From NCBI RefSeq assembly GCF_001984055.1, contig NZ_LYVO01000017.1:34146-98145 (forward strand): DNA of 64,000 nucleotides. The letters are read 5' to 3'. The notes below the pieces were generated by a model. It had not been told where the DNA came from, ran no database searches, and saw only the letters and a program-made list of their open reading frames with translations. The position numbers were made by a program, and so were the translations under genes. Numbering within the stretch: the stretch's first letter is position 1; the number at the start of each line of letters is the position of its first letter. This stretch comes from Variovorax sp. KK3 (GTDB lineage: Bacteria > Pseudomonadota > Gammaproteobacteria > Burkholderiales > Burkholderiaceae_C). Below are positions 41,611 to 49,680 of this stretch, piece by piece.

Positions 41611-42168
41611 ATGGTCTACCATCTCGTCGGCCGCGGGCCGCTCACCTGCATGCTCGCAGCGTGCCTCGTCACCGCGAATGGCTGGGCACAATCTATTCCG
41701 GCCAGTTCAGCGGATTCGGGCCGTCGGGCTGCGGTCGTGATTGACCAGGCTCACATCTACACCAACATCAACAACGCGTGGCAGACCGGCGTCAACGCCT
41801 GGAACTACGCCAACTCGGCCTACAGCTACGCGGACGCGTCGTACAACACGGCCGTGTATGCGTCGAACGTCGCCAACTCGGCGCAGAACACGGCGAATGC
41901 TGCGTATGGGCGAGGCGGAGGATTTGCCACTGGCGTGTTTGCGCGCCACGACGGCGGGAACATGATTTCGCAGGTTGCCTGCGTGTATGGGTCGTACGGT
42001 CCGGCGAGTGGCTACACACCGGTCAGAACGCCGACTGGAACAAGCTTCGAGCCATTTACATGCCCGGCCGGGAGTTCGACCTTCGTCTTTAGCACCGGAA
42101 CGCTGACGGAAGCAGGCAATGCTGGCGGAGATGGCGGCAGCGGCGGGGGCGGTGGCGCCGGCGGATAG
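41611..42168 (+). CDS. secreted protein of unknown function under the shared operator
   Basis: A 185-residue protein with a signal peptide (cleavage near GWAQS). A Tyr/Ala/Asn-rich heptad-like region follows (NAWNYANSAYSYADASYNTA), then a two-Cys domain (VACVYGSYGPASG, FTCPAG) and a Gly-rich tail. The mature part could be an oligomeric surface or periplasmic protein. It is the only gene of its unit: its own operator array precedes it and a terminator follows. It follows pilV and shares the virB2-type operator, which links it to transfer or pilus function by inference. No family recognised. Confidence 0.65.
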   Translation: MVYHLVGRGPLTCMLAACLVTANGWAQSIPASSADSGRRAAVVIDQAHIYTNINNAWQTGVNAWNYANSAYSYADASYNTAVYASNVANSAQNTANAAYGRGGGFATGVFARHDGGNMISQVACVYGSYGPASGYTPVRTPTGTSFEPFTCPAGSSTFVFSTGTLTEAGNAGGDGGSGGGGGAGG

Positions 42169-42183
42169 CAATGCCAAATGATG

Positions 42184-42209
42184 AAGGCCCTCAATGAGGG
42201 CCTTTCTTA
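42184..42209. terminator. bidirectional rho-independent terminator
   Basis: AAGGCCCTC and GAGGGCCTT pair around AAT and are followed by TTCTTA. The hairpin lies between two convergent genes and can serve both. Confidence 0.82.
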
Positions 42210-42653
42210 CATTGCGGTCAGACCGCGATCCCGCTCTTCGGGCTCCCATGTCGTCGGCCCCTTCTTTGACTGGACCTTAACATCGACACGTCCGCCTGTG
42301 CCATCCTTGCGAAGGACAAAGCGACGAACCCCACAGCCCGTCATCCTCTCGACCGGAATAATGATGGTGTTGAGATCATCAGTGCTGACCGTTGCAGCCA
42401 CACTTCCGGCGGCGCAAGGATTTGGCTCCTTTAGCACGTAGCGGAACGAATAGCCACCTGGGCGACCAGATAGCTCGATGCGTCCAGCTGGATACTCAAT
42501 CCCCGACTCGATGTCATAAGTGCGATAGCGCCATGCCCACGTTCCCGAAGACACAGCCATGTCTGTATCCGCTGCGGGCGGGATAGTCGGAGCTGCGCAG
42601 CCGCTCACTAGTGCCGCTAATGGCAGTGCGCCTAAAGTCCACAGTGCTTTCAC
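42207..42653 (-). CDS. predicted lipoprotein (148 aa)
   Basis: Starts with GTG after a strong GAGGAG site. The leader MKALWTLGALPLAALVSGCA carries a lipobox (VSGC), and the mature part is a beta-rich domain with two further Cys (PNPCAAGS and MTGCGVRRF). It should sit on the inner or outer membrane. No family recognised. A longer reading upstream lacks a start signal. Confidence 0.7.
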   Translation of the reverse strand: MKALWTLGALPLAALVSGCAAPTIPPAADTDMAVSSGTWAWRYRTYDIESGIEYPAGRIELSGRPGGYSFRYVLKEPNPCAAGSVAATVSTDDLNTIIIPVERMTGCGVRRFVLRKDGTGGRVDVKVQSKKGPTTWEPEERDRGLTAM

Positions 42654-42897
42654 GAAATCCTCCTCTTGTCGTTGTTGGCACGCAAATTCAGACCGAAGAT
42701 TTTGCCTTGATTCAATGCAAGTGAGCTGCAGAGGCGTTGCCGACGAGATTCCCGATTGTCTTGGCTGCGCCGTCGTCACCCGCGAGGCTGCGCGTGTTGG
42801 CTTGGCTCACTGCAATCCAGCATGTCCGGGCTGCTCAACTCTGGCGGCGCCGAGCGCAAAGCAGAACGCCACGCGCGTCCTAGGGCGGCTGAGCGCG

Positions 42898-43176
42898 TCA
42901 GAATGTCTCAAGTGCGGTCGGGTCCCTCTGCAGCCGCGCGACTATAGACCGAAGCTTCTCCAATCGCTCGTCGTCGGGCTGCGCGTAAATGGCCTTCCAA
43001 TGTCTTACGAAAGCCAACACCGAGGCGCGGTTGAGCGCTTCGAGGCTCACCAGCAAATCGGCTTGCTCGGCAGCGCGGCGAGCCTGACGCCAGTCCGCGC
43101 GATTACGGTCGACCCACCATAGGGCGCTACCAACAACCATGCATGCGAAAACAATCGCGAGGTTCCTTTTTGCCAT
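42898..43176 (-). CDS. small membrane-anchored protein (92 aa)
   Basis: A basic start and one membrane helix (AIVFACMVVGSALWWV) are followed by a charged helical domain (ADWRQARRAAEQADLLVSLE). It probably faces the periplasm. No family is recognised. It is divergent from the membrane protein at 43370. Confidence 0.6.
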   Translation of the reverse strand: MAKRNLAIVFACMVVGSALWWVDRNRADWRQARRAAEQADLLVSLEALNRASVLAFVRHWKAIYAQPDDERLEKLRSIVARLQRDPTALETF

Positions 43177-43369
43177 GGTTTGCGCCCCTCCCCGAACGCC
43201 GTTGAACTTTTTTCAAAGCGGAGCGCTAGATCTTACCGTCACGAAGTTGCACGGATCTGCCCTGCCCAGTCGAAGGCTGGCGAACCGTTCGGCGGCAAAG
43301 TGCGTCAGGCGAAAGCCGGCTAATAGCCGACACTCACCACCTTCCCCCAATGGAAATGTTCTGCGGCCA

Positions 43370-43861
43370 ATGAAGCACCGACTGTCTGATGCGCGCAAGG
43401 CTTGTCTCGGCAGGCCCTTCTCCCATACCGGGAGGTCTTGGGGCGGCGCAACGGTGGCATGCGTTGTCGCTACACTGGGCTATTGGAAGCTGGCGCCTCT
43501 CGAGGCAGGACACCTAGCCGTACTTGCGTTCTTTCTCGCTTTCGCCGTCACGGTCGCCCTGCTGGTAGTTGTCATCCGAAGGTGGCTCCGGCCGCCGAGG
43601 CCTGTTCTCGAGAACACCTTCCTCGACGTTACAGCCGGGGGAATATCGCAGGAAACGCCGACGTCCCGAACCTCGCTTCTGGCGAGTCCTGAAATCGGCC
43701 GAGCAAACCTCTACTGGCAAGGCAACAACCTGGTGCGCGTCGTTCTCCATGCGGATGCGCGCGATGTTGAGGTACATGGTCTCGAGGACATGGCGGGTTT
43801 CCTGGACGACCTTCGCAGGACCTTTGTTCGATCGAACTGCACCGACGTGCGGACGGGCTGA
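43370..43861 (+). CDS. membrane protein of unknown function (163 aa)
   Basis: Two membrane helices (ATVACVVATLGYWKL and AVLAFFLAFAVTVALLVVVI) precede a cytoplasmic C-terminal domain of about 90 residues. I chose the ATG of MKHRLSDARK; a longer reading upstream overlaps the divergent gene. Family not recognised. It lies at the left border of the zone of small single genes. Confidence 0.5.
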   Translation: MKHRLSDARKACLGRPFSHTGRSWGGATVACVVATLGYWKLAPLEAGHLAVLAFFLAFAVTVALLVVVIRRWLRPPRPVLENTFLDVTAGGISQETPTSRTSLLASPEIGRANLYWQGNNLVRVVLHADARDVEVHGLEDMAGFLDDLRRTFVRSNCTDVRTG

Positions 43862-44268
43862 AGCCGCGAGCGGCAGTATCGCCAGAATCCGTCATTCGCG
43901 ACGAAGGCCCGACTCGCCCCAGCGGCGCTCGCGGCCGCTCTTTTGGAGACGCCGAAGCAATTTGTCCGCGAACTCCCTAGGTCCGGCGGGCGGAGCCGGC
44001 AACTAGAGTCGACAGGATGCTCTCCACCGACACCCGCGAATCGCCACCGACCGTTGACCTCTATTCGGTCCTATGCGAAATGGACTTTCGCGTTTGATAT
44101 GTTGCTGCTGTTGTCCGCCCTTTGGTCATTCTTGAGTGTCATCTGGTATGACGAGGATGGCGCGACCAAGACTTCAGTCCGACCTCATAGGCAAGGCACG
44201 GCCAAGACCGGACTGTCGGGGCTCTGCCAGAATTCCGGCTCCTACCCACCTTCGACCAGAAGTCATCA
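43862..44268. other. 407-bp stretch without a confident gene
   Basis: No frame here has a family likeness or good start. On the minus strand, 44199-44222 reads GTCCGGTCTTGGCCG, a degenerate copy of the dispersed repeat seen at 44618 and 44965. A weaker likeness lies near 43885. Confidence 0.4.
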
Positions 44269-44589
44269 ATGCGCCGTGTGTTCTTTATCTGCAGTCGAAA
44301 CAGGCTCCGCAGCCCCACCGCCGAGAGCCTCTTCGCGTCGTCCGACATCGAGACGGACTCCGCCGGCCTCGCGCCCGACGCGGACTGCGTACTGAGCGCC
44401 GAACAGGTTGAATGGGCCGACCTGATTTTCGTGATGGAGAAGCAGCACCGGGTGAAGCTCAAGCAGAGGTTCGCGGCGTCCTTGCAGGGAAAGAAGGTCG
44501 TGTGCCTGAATGTTCCAGACCGCTTCCAGTTCATGCAGCCGGAGCTCGTCACACTGCTACAGCAGAAGGTCGGTCAGCATTTGCACTAG
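44269..44589 (+). CDS. low-molecular-weight protein-tyrosine-phosphatase-like protein
   Basis: A 106-residue protein beginning RRVFFICSRNRLRSPTAE, which contains the C-x5-R-S phosphate-binding loop of low-molecular-weight tyrosine phosphatases. ADLIFVMEKQHR matches the helix before the general acid, but the usual DPxx general-acid motif becomes NVPDRFQFM. It is shorter than typical members (about 150). Similar short forms occur as single genes in bacterial genomes. The start is the only suitable ATG; the repeat at 44618 follows. Confidence 0.7.
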   Translation: MRRVFFICSRNRLRSPTAESLFASSDIETDSAGLAPDADCVLSAEQVEWADLIFVMEKQHRVKLKQRFAASLQGKKVVCLNVPDRFQFMQPELVTLLQQKVGQHLH

Positions 44590-44617
44590 CGAAATCCGGA
44601 GCGAAATCGAGCGGCAC

Positions 44618-44640
44618 AATTCGGCCAGGACCAGACATTC
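44618..44640 (-). repeat. dispersed repeat, copy b
   Basis: On the minus strand it reads GAATGTCTGGTCCTGGCCG then AATT. It lies 29 bases after the phosphatase-like gene. Five clear copies share the core TCTGGTYNTGGCCGAATTC. Confidence 0.65.
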
Positions 44641-44654
44641 ACCAGCGACTCTCA

Positions 44655-44954
44655 GTGAACCCTACCAAGCAGTACATCGATGTGCTCTGGAAGCACCAAA
44701 ACGACGAGGACCCCGTCCGATTGGTGTCTGAGCTTGGCGCGGACCGTTCCGAGCTGCGCAAGCTGGAGTTCCTCCGAGACCGCACCGTCGATGCGGCGGA
44801 TTGCGGCCATGAAACTGCGCGAACGCGGCTCGGCATCGGTGCGGTGCCTCCGCTGGATGAAATCAACCAAGACTCACAGTTCGAAGGCTCAGCCATCACG
44901 GAGGATGCGTTCGATGCAATGTGGCTCGAACATGCCAGACCTGCGAGGCAGTGA
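44655..44954 (+). CDS. DUF6881-like protein (99 aa)
   Basis: GTG-initiated protein (NPTKQYIDVLWKHQNDEDPV, then SELRKLEFLRD, GIGAVPPLDEIN and ITEDAFDAMW). The spacing of YI-V-W-H, the R-K-E-R-D strand and the P-L-EI motif fits a small family of unknown function (DUF6881) often found among immunity-like proteins in polymorphic toxin loci. No toxin is adjacent. It is flanked on both sides by the dispersed repeat. Confidence 0.65.
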   Translation: MNPTKQYIDVLWKHQNDEDPVRLVSELGADRSELRKLEFLRDRTVDAADCGHETARTRLGIGAVPPLDEINQDSQFEGSAITEDAFDAMWLEHARPARQ

Positions 44955-44964
44955 CCTAAGGCGG

Positions 44965-44988
44965 AATTCGGCCACGACCAGACATTGA
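44965..44988 (-). repeat. dispersed repeat, copy c
   Basis: Minus strand AATGTCTGGTCGTGGCCG then AATTCCGCC, 10 bases after the DUF6881-like gene and in the same orientation to it as copy b is to its gene. Confidence 0.65.
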
Positions 44989-45004
44989 ACCTGTCCTCTC
45001 AACA

Positions 45005-45316
45005 ATGCGCGTTGGCGAAAACCTATCCCCGTTCTGGCAGAACATCGCCGGCATTTTCTGGATGGTAGGCCTCGGCCTCTGCTTCGTGGGCGCGCTTTCG
45101 ACACATTGGGGATGGTCCATCGTCGGGGCCGTGTCTTGCCTGTCGCTCCTGGGGATTGCTTGCGAGCACCATCGCGCGATTCGAAGCGCGGTTCAAGGTC
45201 GCGCGACCCGGCTTGCTGACCGCGCATTTGCTTGGTATCTCCTTGCGCTTGCTGGAAGGGCAATCGTCGCCAACGCTGTGGCCGGCATCGCGTGGGTGGC
45301 AGCACAACACGGATAG
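45005..45316 (+). CDS. small membrane protein (103 aa)
   Basis: Hydrophobic helices near residues 15-32, 36-52 and 74-98 suggest a two- or three-span inner-membrane protein. There is no ribosome site and no recognised family. It follows repeat copy c by 16 bases. Confidence 0.5.
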   Translation: MRVGENLSPFWQNIAGIFWMVGLGLCFVGALSTHWGWSIVGAVSCLSLLGIACEHHRAIRSAVQGRATRLADRAFAWYLLALAGRAIVANAVAGIAWVAAQHG

Positions 45317-45396
45317 CAGATGGGCAGAATCCAGCCAAGAGCAGCGCTTCGCCAGCCTCCTCCAGATTCATCAAATTGTTTGACGAGAGGCGCCAA

Positions 45397-45858
45397 ATGC
45401 ATTCGCTAGCAGACGTGTACGCCAAGTTCGGGGAGGTCGCCGAAGCCGCGCAGTTGCTGGAGACGCAGTTGGGCAACATGCTGTTTTTGCACGGCGTGAA
45501 GGAGGAAGACCTGATCGCAAACCAACGTCCCGAGCGTGCCGCGGCGTTGCTGAGGGAAATCAATCGAAAGACGCTTGGCGCGCTCCTCAGCTCGCCTGGG
45601 CTAGCTACCCTGACGGCGGCCGGCCTCGAGGACTTGTTCGCCGAAGCGCTGAAAGAGCGGAATCGCTTGAACCATGGCTTCTACCGTGAGCACAACCTTC
45701 GTCGAAATTCGGCTGACGGGTGCACCAAGATGCTCTATGACCTCGAGCGAATCCATGACGTGCTGCTCAAGGCATATGAAGCGGCCATGCTTCTATCCGG
45801 GACGGATATCTTGAAGCTCGCGTCAGGTCAAGCGCCGGCTGGGCACCTGCCGATATGA
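45397..45858 (+). CDS. HEPN-like protein (153 aa)
   Basis: An all-helical protein with a motif ERNRLNHGFYREHN that fits the R-x4-6-H signature of HEPN ribonucleases. Helices before it (EAAQLLETQLGNMLFLHGVK) and after it (LYDLERIHDVLLKAYEAAML) fit the HEPN bundle. Many HEPN proteins act as RNA-cleaving toxins or defence effectors. No nucleotidyltransferase or other antitoxin partner lies next to it. Repeat copy d follows by 27 bases. The assignment is by pattern only. Confidence 0.5.
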   Translation: MHSLADVYAKFGEVAEAAQLLETQLGNMLFLHGVKEEDLIANQRPERAAALLREINRKTLGALLSSPGLATLTAAGLEDLFAEALKERNRLNHGFYREHNLRRNSADGCTKMLYDLERIHDVLLKAYEAAMLLSGTDILKLASGQAPAGHLPI

Positions 45859-45884
45859 TGACCTTCGGGTAGCAGTCCGGGCTT

Positions 45885-45908
45885 GATGCGGCCAAGACCA
45901 GCCCTTCG
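45885..45908 (-). repeat. dispersed repeat, copy d
   Basis: Minus strand GAAGGGCTGGTCTTGGCCG then CATC. It keeps the CTGGTCTTGGCCG core but is more diverged on both sides; it follows the HEPN-like gene. Confidence 0.5.
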
Positions 45909-46102
45909 TGGGAGCTGCCTAGTAACGCCCCAAGAATCACGTCCTAAGAGCGTTTGAACGAGGAGCAGGTATGTCAGGCACCGGTTGTGGTTCTGCAAGG
46001 TTTGAATGCCGGCTTTTCCTCGGTCTTCGCTGTACTAGCTCTCTGAAGAAAGTCGCGCGAGCAAGCGGTTGGCGGCCGCGAACCTCCTGCAGCACCCGTC
46101 CC

Positions 46103-46783
46103 ATGCCCAAAGCCTTCGTCACATACAAAATCAGGAACGAGCGGAACGGCAAGTTCTATGTCGGCTCGACGAATGACACAAGCCGTCGGTGGTCGATGCA
46201 CAGGAAGAATATTCGCGAGGTTTCGACATGCGGCTGCTATCTATTACGCCGGGACATGGAGGTGAATGGATGGGGCCTTGATGATTTCTCCTTCGGGGTC
46301 ATCGAGACCTTCGATTCCAAGGAAGACATGCTTTCTGCGGAGCAAGCGCTGTTGGACACCTACTGGGGCACAGCAAAGAACTACAACGGGGCCTTTGAGG
46401 TTTACGCGGCTACCGTAAAGAATACATTCCTTGCCTGGAACATGCGCACCCTAGAGTGCCGCCGCTATATTTCCCCTCTTGCTTTTGGCGTCGACTTCAA
46501 GCTCGGCACGCGCGTCGTGACTTCCGTGTTGGCGGGAGAGGCTGTCGCGCCGGGGGATTGGGTAATCGAGACCTTTAGCCGACGCCGCACTGTACGCGAG
46601 GTGCTGGACTTGTTGGAAGGGCACGGCATATCCCCTCCGCCGGAGCGCGAAGGGCTAGGCTGGGAGTTTGGCTTCGCGAACTCGATTTCGGACTTGGTAA
46701 AGCGGAGGAATCGCTACGACCCGATTCCCTACTTGCCAATCAAGCGGCTGCGCATGGCCCACAACCACCATCAAAACATCTGA
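46103..46783 (+). CDS. GIY-YIG nuclease domain protein
   Basis: A 226-residue protein whose N-terminus has the GIY-YIG pattern: VTYKIRNERNGKFYVGSTND, then RRWSMHRKN and a Glu in SAEQALLDTYW. Such domains occur in homing endonucleases, repair enzymes and restriction-like proteins. The C-terminal 120 residues show a possible DNA-recognition region (GVDFKLGTRVVTSVLAGEAV) like that of seg-type homing enzymes, but no family is certain. An upstream in-frame start near 45971 is possible; it has no family likeness. Confidence 0.72.
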   Translation: MPKAFVTYKIRNERNGKFYVGSTNDTSRRWSMHRKNIREVSTCGCYLLRRDMEVNGWGLDDFSFGVIETFDSKEDMLSAEQALLDTYWGTAKNYNGAFEVYAATVKNTFLAWNMRTLECRRYISPLAFGVDFKLGTRVVTSVLAGEAVAPGDWVIETFSRRRTVREVLDLLEGHGISPPPEREGLGWEFGFANSISDLVKRRNRYDPIPYLPIKRLRMAHNHHQNI

Positions 46784-47292
46784 GTACGACCAGCGTCAGC
46801 GCTGATAGAAGCAACAGCACGAGCCTCTTGACGAGCACCAATCTCCGCTGACCTGGAGCCATCCCATCGCTCGGGCCCGACCTGGTGCTCGGCGCAAGGT
46901 AGGTACGTGTTTAGGGCACGAAGCTGAGTTAGCGCCCGAAGGTCTGCTTTCGCAGGGCTGGAAGTCCGGCTTCGGGCCCTTCCCGCCAGCACCGCGGCCG
47001 GCTACAGTCGTCCATCACCAGCCATTCACTGTGGATGCAGAAGGCAGCCGCTCGACGACGCTTTCGACCCACCAGCGACATTCGCTGCCTCGGGCTCGGC
47101 GCTGCAAAGCCGCCGGTCGAACCCATGCAGGCCGCCCAAGAGTGCGCAGTTTGGGCCCTCTTGACATCCAAGTCATCGAGGATCTGGCAGCGGCGACTGC
47201 GGCCTCGGATTCCGTGCGGAGGCGACTCCTCTCGGAACCGGCCGCGTCCATCGCCAAGCTCGCGCCGGTGCGTCGCTGCGCCGCGGCCTTGC
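46784..47292. other. 509-bp stretch without a confident gene
   Basis: Open frames here are short and Arg/Ser/Ala-rich on both strands, with no family-like sequence. Given the pseudogenes directly to the right, it is probably decayed DNA. No tRNA or repeat array is seen. Confidence 0.45.
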
Positions 47293-47735
47293 CTACGACT
47301 CGGCGGTGAAGCCGATCTGCTTGGTCAGGCGCGCCCACTCTGGGTGTCGGCTTCTAGCATGGCGGGCGTGGACGACGCCACGTCAACGCCACTTTGCGTC
47401 AGCTCGGCCACCAGGGCCGGGTCCTTCACGGCTGCTTCCGCCTGCGTAGCGGCGCGGCGCGCCACGTCGGCCGTCGTCTCGGCCGGCAGGTACACGCCGT
47501 ACCACTCTCGCGCCGTGAGCGGAAAGCCCTGTTCGCGGCAGGTCGTCACCTCGGGTGCCTGCGCGCTTCCTGCTTCGCCCGAAGTGGACAGCAGGGTGGG
47601 CCTGATGCCGACGACACCTGCGCCCCCAGCAGGTCGACGATGGCCGCGGCCGAGCCCATGTAGGCGATCAGGCGCAACTCGGACTTGGCGAACTGGTTCA
47701 CCACGATGACGATCAGGTCGCAGTCGTTGCCTGCC
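47293..47735 (-). pseudogene. remnant of a Bug/TctC-family solute receptor
   Basis: Fragments in different frames match the C-terminal half of Bug-type tripartite tricarboxylate receptors: VNQFAKSELRLIAYMGSAAA, then CREQGFPLTAREWYGVYLPA, ALVAELTQSGVDVASSTPAM and finally EWARLTKQIGFTAES. At least two frameshifts break them, and the N-terminal half and signal peptide are missing. It is a decayed Burkholderiales chromosomal-type gene. Confidence 0.8.
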
Positions 47736-47858
47736 TCATGAGGCTGCTGCCACCAAAGGCTTGCTGCCACCAACGGTTGTCTGACGAAGGCGAGCCGAGT
47801 GATCGCTGAACGTGGTTGAGCAGCGCGCTGGATCTCGCCCAAGCTGTACCTCGTCGAG

Positions 47859-48314
47859 TTACTGTGCTGGGCACCCGCAGTTCTCCGCGCAGGTAGTCTG
47901 TGGCACCTCGAACCAGATGATGTACTTTTCGTCGACACGTTCGCCCTGCCACCTTCTCTTCCAAGTGAACGACTTCCTGTCCGGTGCTACCGTGACATTC
48001 CCATTTAGGTCATCGACTGCGTCATGGCCTATTCGTGATGGCGTCGCCGTCCCAGCCATTTGGCGCAGCTCGAATCGATGGTCAAGTACCAGCTGGATGG
48101 GATAGTTGACGACCGCAAAAAGCAGTGCCACCCCCACGAATGTCTCAAGTCCCAAACCCAGGCTGCGCGCGAGTGCACCTGTGACACCACCGACTATCGC
48201 CGACAGTGCTAGGTAGGGCCCTGGGCCAGGCCTATAGGTCGCGACGAGGAGCGATGCGACCGCGATGCCAAAAACGGGCAAACCGTAGACCTGCAAATTG
48301 GATAGCTCGTCCAT
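47859..48314 (-). CDS. membrane protein of unknown function (151 aa)
   Basis: Three hydrophobic segments near residues 8-85 (GLPVFGIAVASLLVATY, YLALSAIVGGVTGALA and FVGVALLFAVVNYPI) precede a soluble C-terminal domain with Cys residues. I chose the ATG of MDELSNLQ, preceded by a GGGGG stretch. No family recognised. It sits between two pseudogenes and may itself be cargo or a leftover. Confidence 0.55.
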   Translation of the reverse strand: MDELSNLQVYGLPVFGIAVASLLVATYRPGPGPYLALSAIVGGVTGALARSLGLGLETFVGVALLFAVVNYPIQLVLDHRFELRQMAGTATPSRIGHDAVDDLNGNVTVAPDRKSFTWKRRWQGERVDEKYIIWFEVPQTTCAENCGCPAQ

Positions 48315-48584
48315 AGCACCCCCCGTCGACTTGTTGACCATCGCGAGCAATGACATCAGCCGTTCCTATCGAGCCCCGCGCGCCTCAACGGGGTAGGAAC
48401 ATTGAACGGGAGGTCCACGACTCGCGCCAGCTTGCGCAAGTAATGTATGTCAGGCTCTGCGCGCCAGCGCACCTAACTTGGCACGTTGGGACTCGCGCCC
48501 GGTATGTCAGCAGACCAACTGCGGAGCGAAGTCGCACGAGAAATGCTCCGCACGTCCGCGAGGCGAAGCCTGCGCACGCGACGC

Positions 48585-48731
48585 GAAGCCGTGGGCCAGG
48601 AGGCCGCATTCGAGGAAGGCGTCGAACTCGTCCTTGACGAACTGCGGGAGGTCGGCCCCGGTGGCCGCCTCTGTCTCGGCGATTAAAGTCGCGGCACGCT
48701 GCTGTACCAGGCGGTGCGGCGTGGTCTGTTC
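48585..48731 (-). pseudogene. remnant of an IS91-type transposase N-terminus
   Basis: The minus strand reads RLVQQRAATLIAETEAATG, then ADLPQFVKDEFDAFLECGLL and AHGF. This is the start of a common Betaproteobacterial transposase with a zinc-binding domain. The frame degenerates just after HGF, where the zinc ligands should follow. It differs from the intact IS91-type transposase at 49681. Confidence 0.7.
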
Positions 48732-49157
48732 GCCGGGCGGTGGCGTTCGTAGTGAACCGGCGCGTCATCCGGCGCCCGCTGGGGCCGCCGGTCGATGGCT
48801 TGCACGATAGACCCATAGGAAGTGAGCCCACACCGGCTAAAGCCGCGCGATACGCCTCAATCGCTCGCAGTGCCGCCTGCCTGTGGGTGCCTACCTCTGC
48901 GGGGCCTCTTTCGCGTGATCGGTTTGCGATTGCTTCGGGATGCCAGCAAACTGCCTGTCGCCACCGTCGGCTGATCGCCGTCCGGTAACTTTGACGAAGG
49001 TCAGCTTCTCTTGATGCTGAAGGACCGCTCCGGGCCCGTGGACTAAACCGCTCGCGCGGTAGCCGGCCGCTGAGGCCGCGGCGGATGGCAAACGTAGCGC
49101 CCCTGTCTATGTTGAGGATCGAGGCAATTGGCCTCGTTCTTCGACAGGAGCAGGATC
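48732..49157. other. 426-bp stretch before the IS91-type element
   Basis: No gene-like frame. GAGGCAATTGGCCTC at 49121-49135, a small hairpin just upstream of the recombinase remnant, could belong to an end of the IS91-type element. The rest shows nothing recognisable. Confidence 0.4.
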
Positions 49158-49671
49158 ATGACCCCTTCGACCCCAGCCGTCACGCCGTTGCGTCAACGCA
49201 TGCTCGACGACATGCGCATGCGCAAGCTCAGACCCAAGACCCAGGCTGCCTACATCCGCGCGGTTCGGTACCTCGCCGGCTTTTTGCAACGCTCCCCCGA
49301 CACGGCCACCGCGGAGGATCTGCCGCGCTTCCAGTTGCACATGGTCGATCGAGGCGTCTCGCCGATCACGCTCAATGCCACCATCACCGGCCTAAAGTTC
49401 TTCTTCGACGTCACGCTCGACTGCGGCGAACTGAAGGCAAGGATGAGCTACGTTCATGTACCCCAGAAGCTGCCCGTGGTGCTCAGTCGTCTCCATGCAT
49501 ACGCTGCGCCACACCTTTGCCACGCACCTGCAGGAGCAGAAGGTTGACATCCGTGTGATCCAAGTGATGCTGGGCCACAAGAAGCTGGAGACGACATCGG
49601 TCTACACGCACGTGGCCACCGAGATCCTGCACGAAGTGGTCAGCCCGCTGGAGAAGCTGCAGGCGGCATAG
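49158..49671 (+). pseudogene. IS91-associated tyrosine recombinase with internal deletion
   Basis: The 5' part encodes the N-terminal core-binding domain of a recombinase (TPLRQRMLDDMRMRKLRPKT, ending YVHVPQKLPVVLS). The 3' part, in another frame, encodes its C-terminus (MHTLRHTFATHLQEQKVDIR, VMLGHKKLETTSVYTHVA). The region of about 170 residues that should lie between, including the first catalytic Arg, is missing and the join is out of frame. The family normally partners an IS91-type transposase, which follows directly. Confidence 0.85.
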
Positions 49672-49680
49672 GCCATCTCC

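Noticed and set aside
41513..42170. Shufflon after pilV
   Set aside because: No inverted partial pilV ends or 19-bp shufflon-type repeats are seen; an unrelated secreted protein gene follows.
44600..45910. Integron attC sites between the small genes
   Set aside because: The repeats lack the RYYYAAC/GTTRRRY core and the long imperfect palindrome of attC, and no integron integrase is visible; they are reported as a different repeat.
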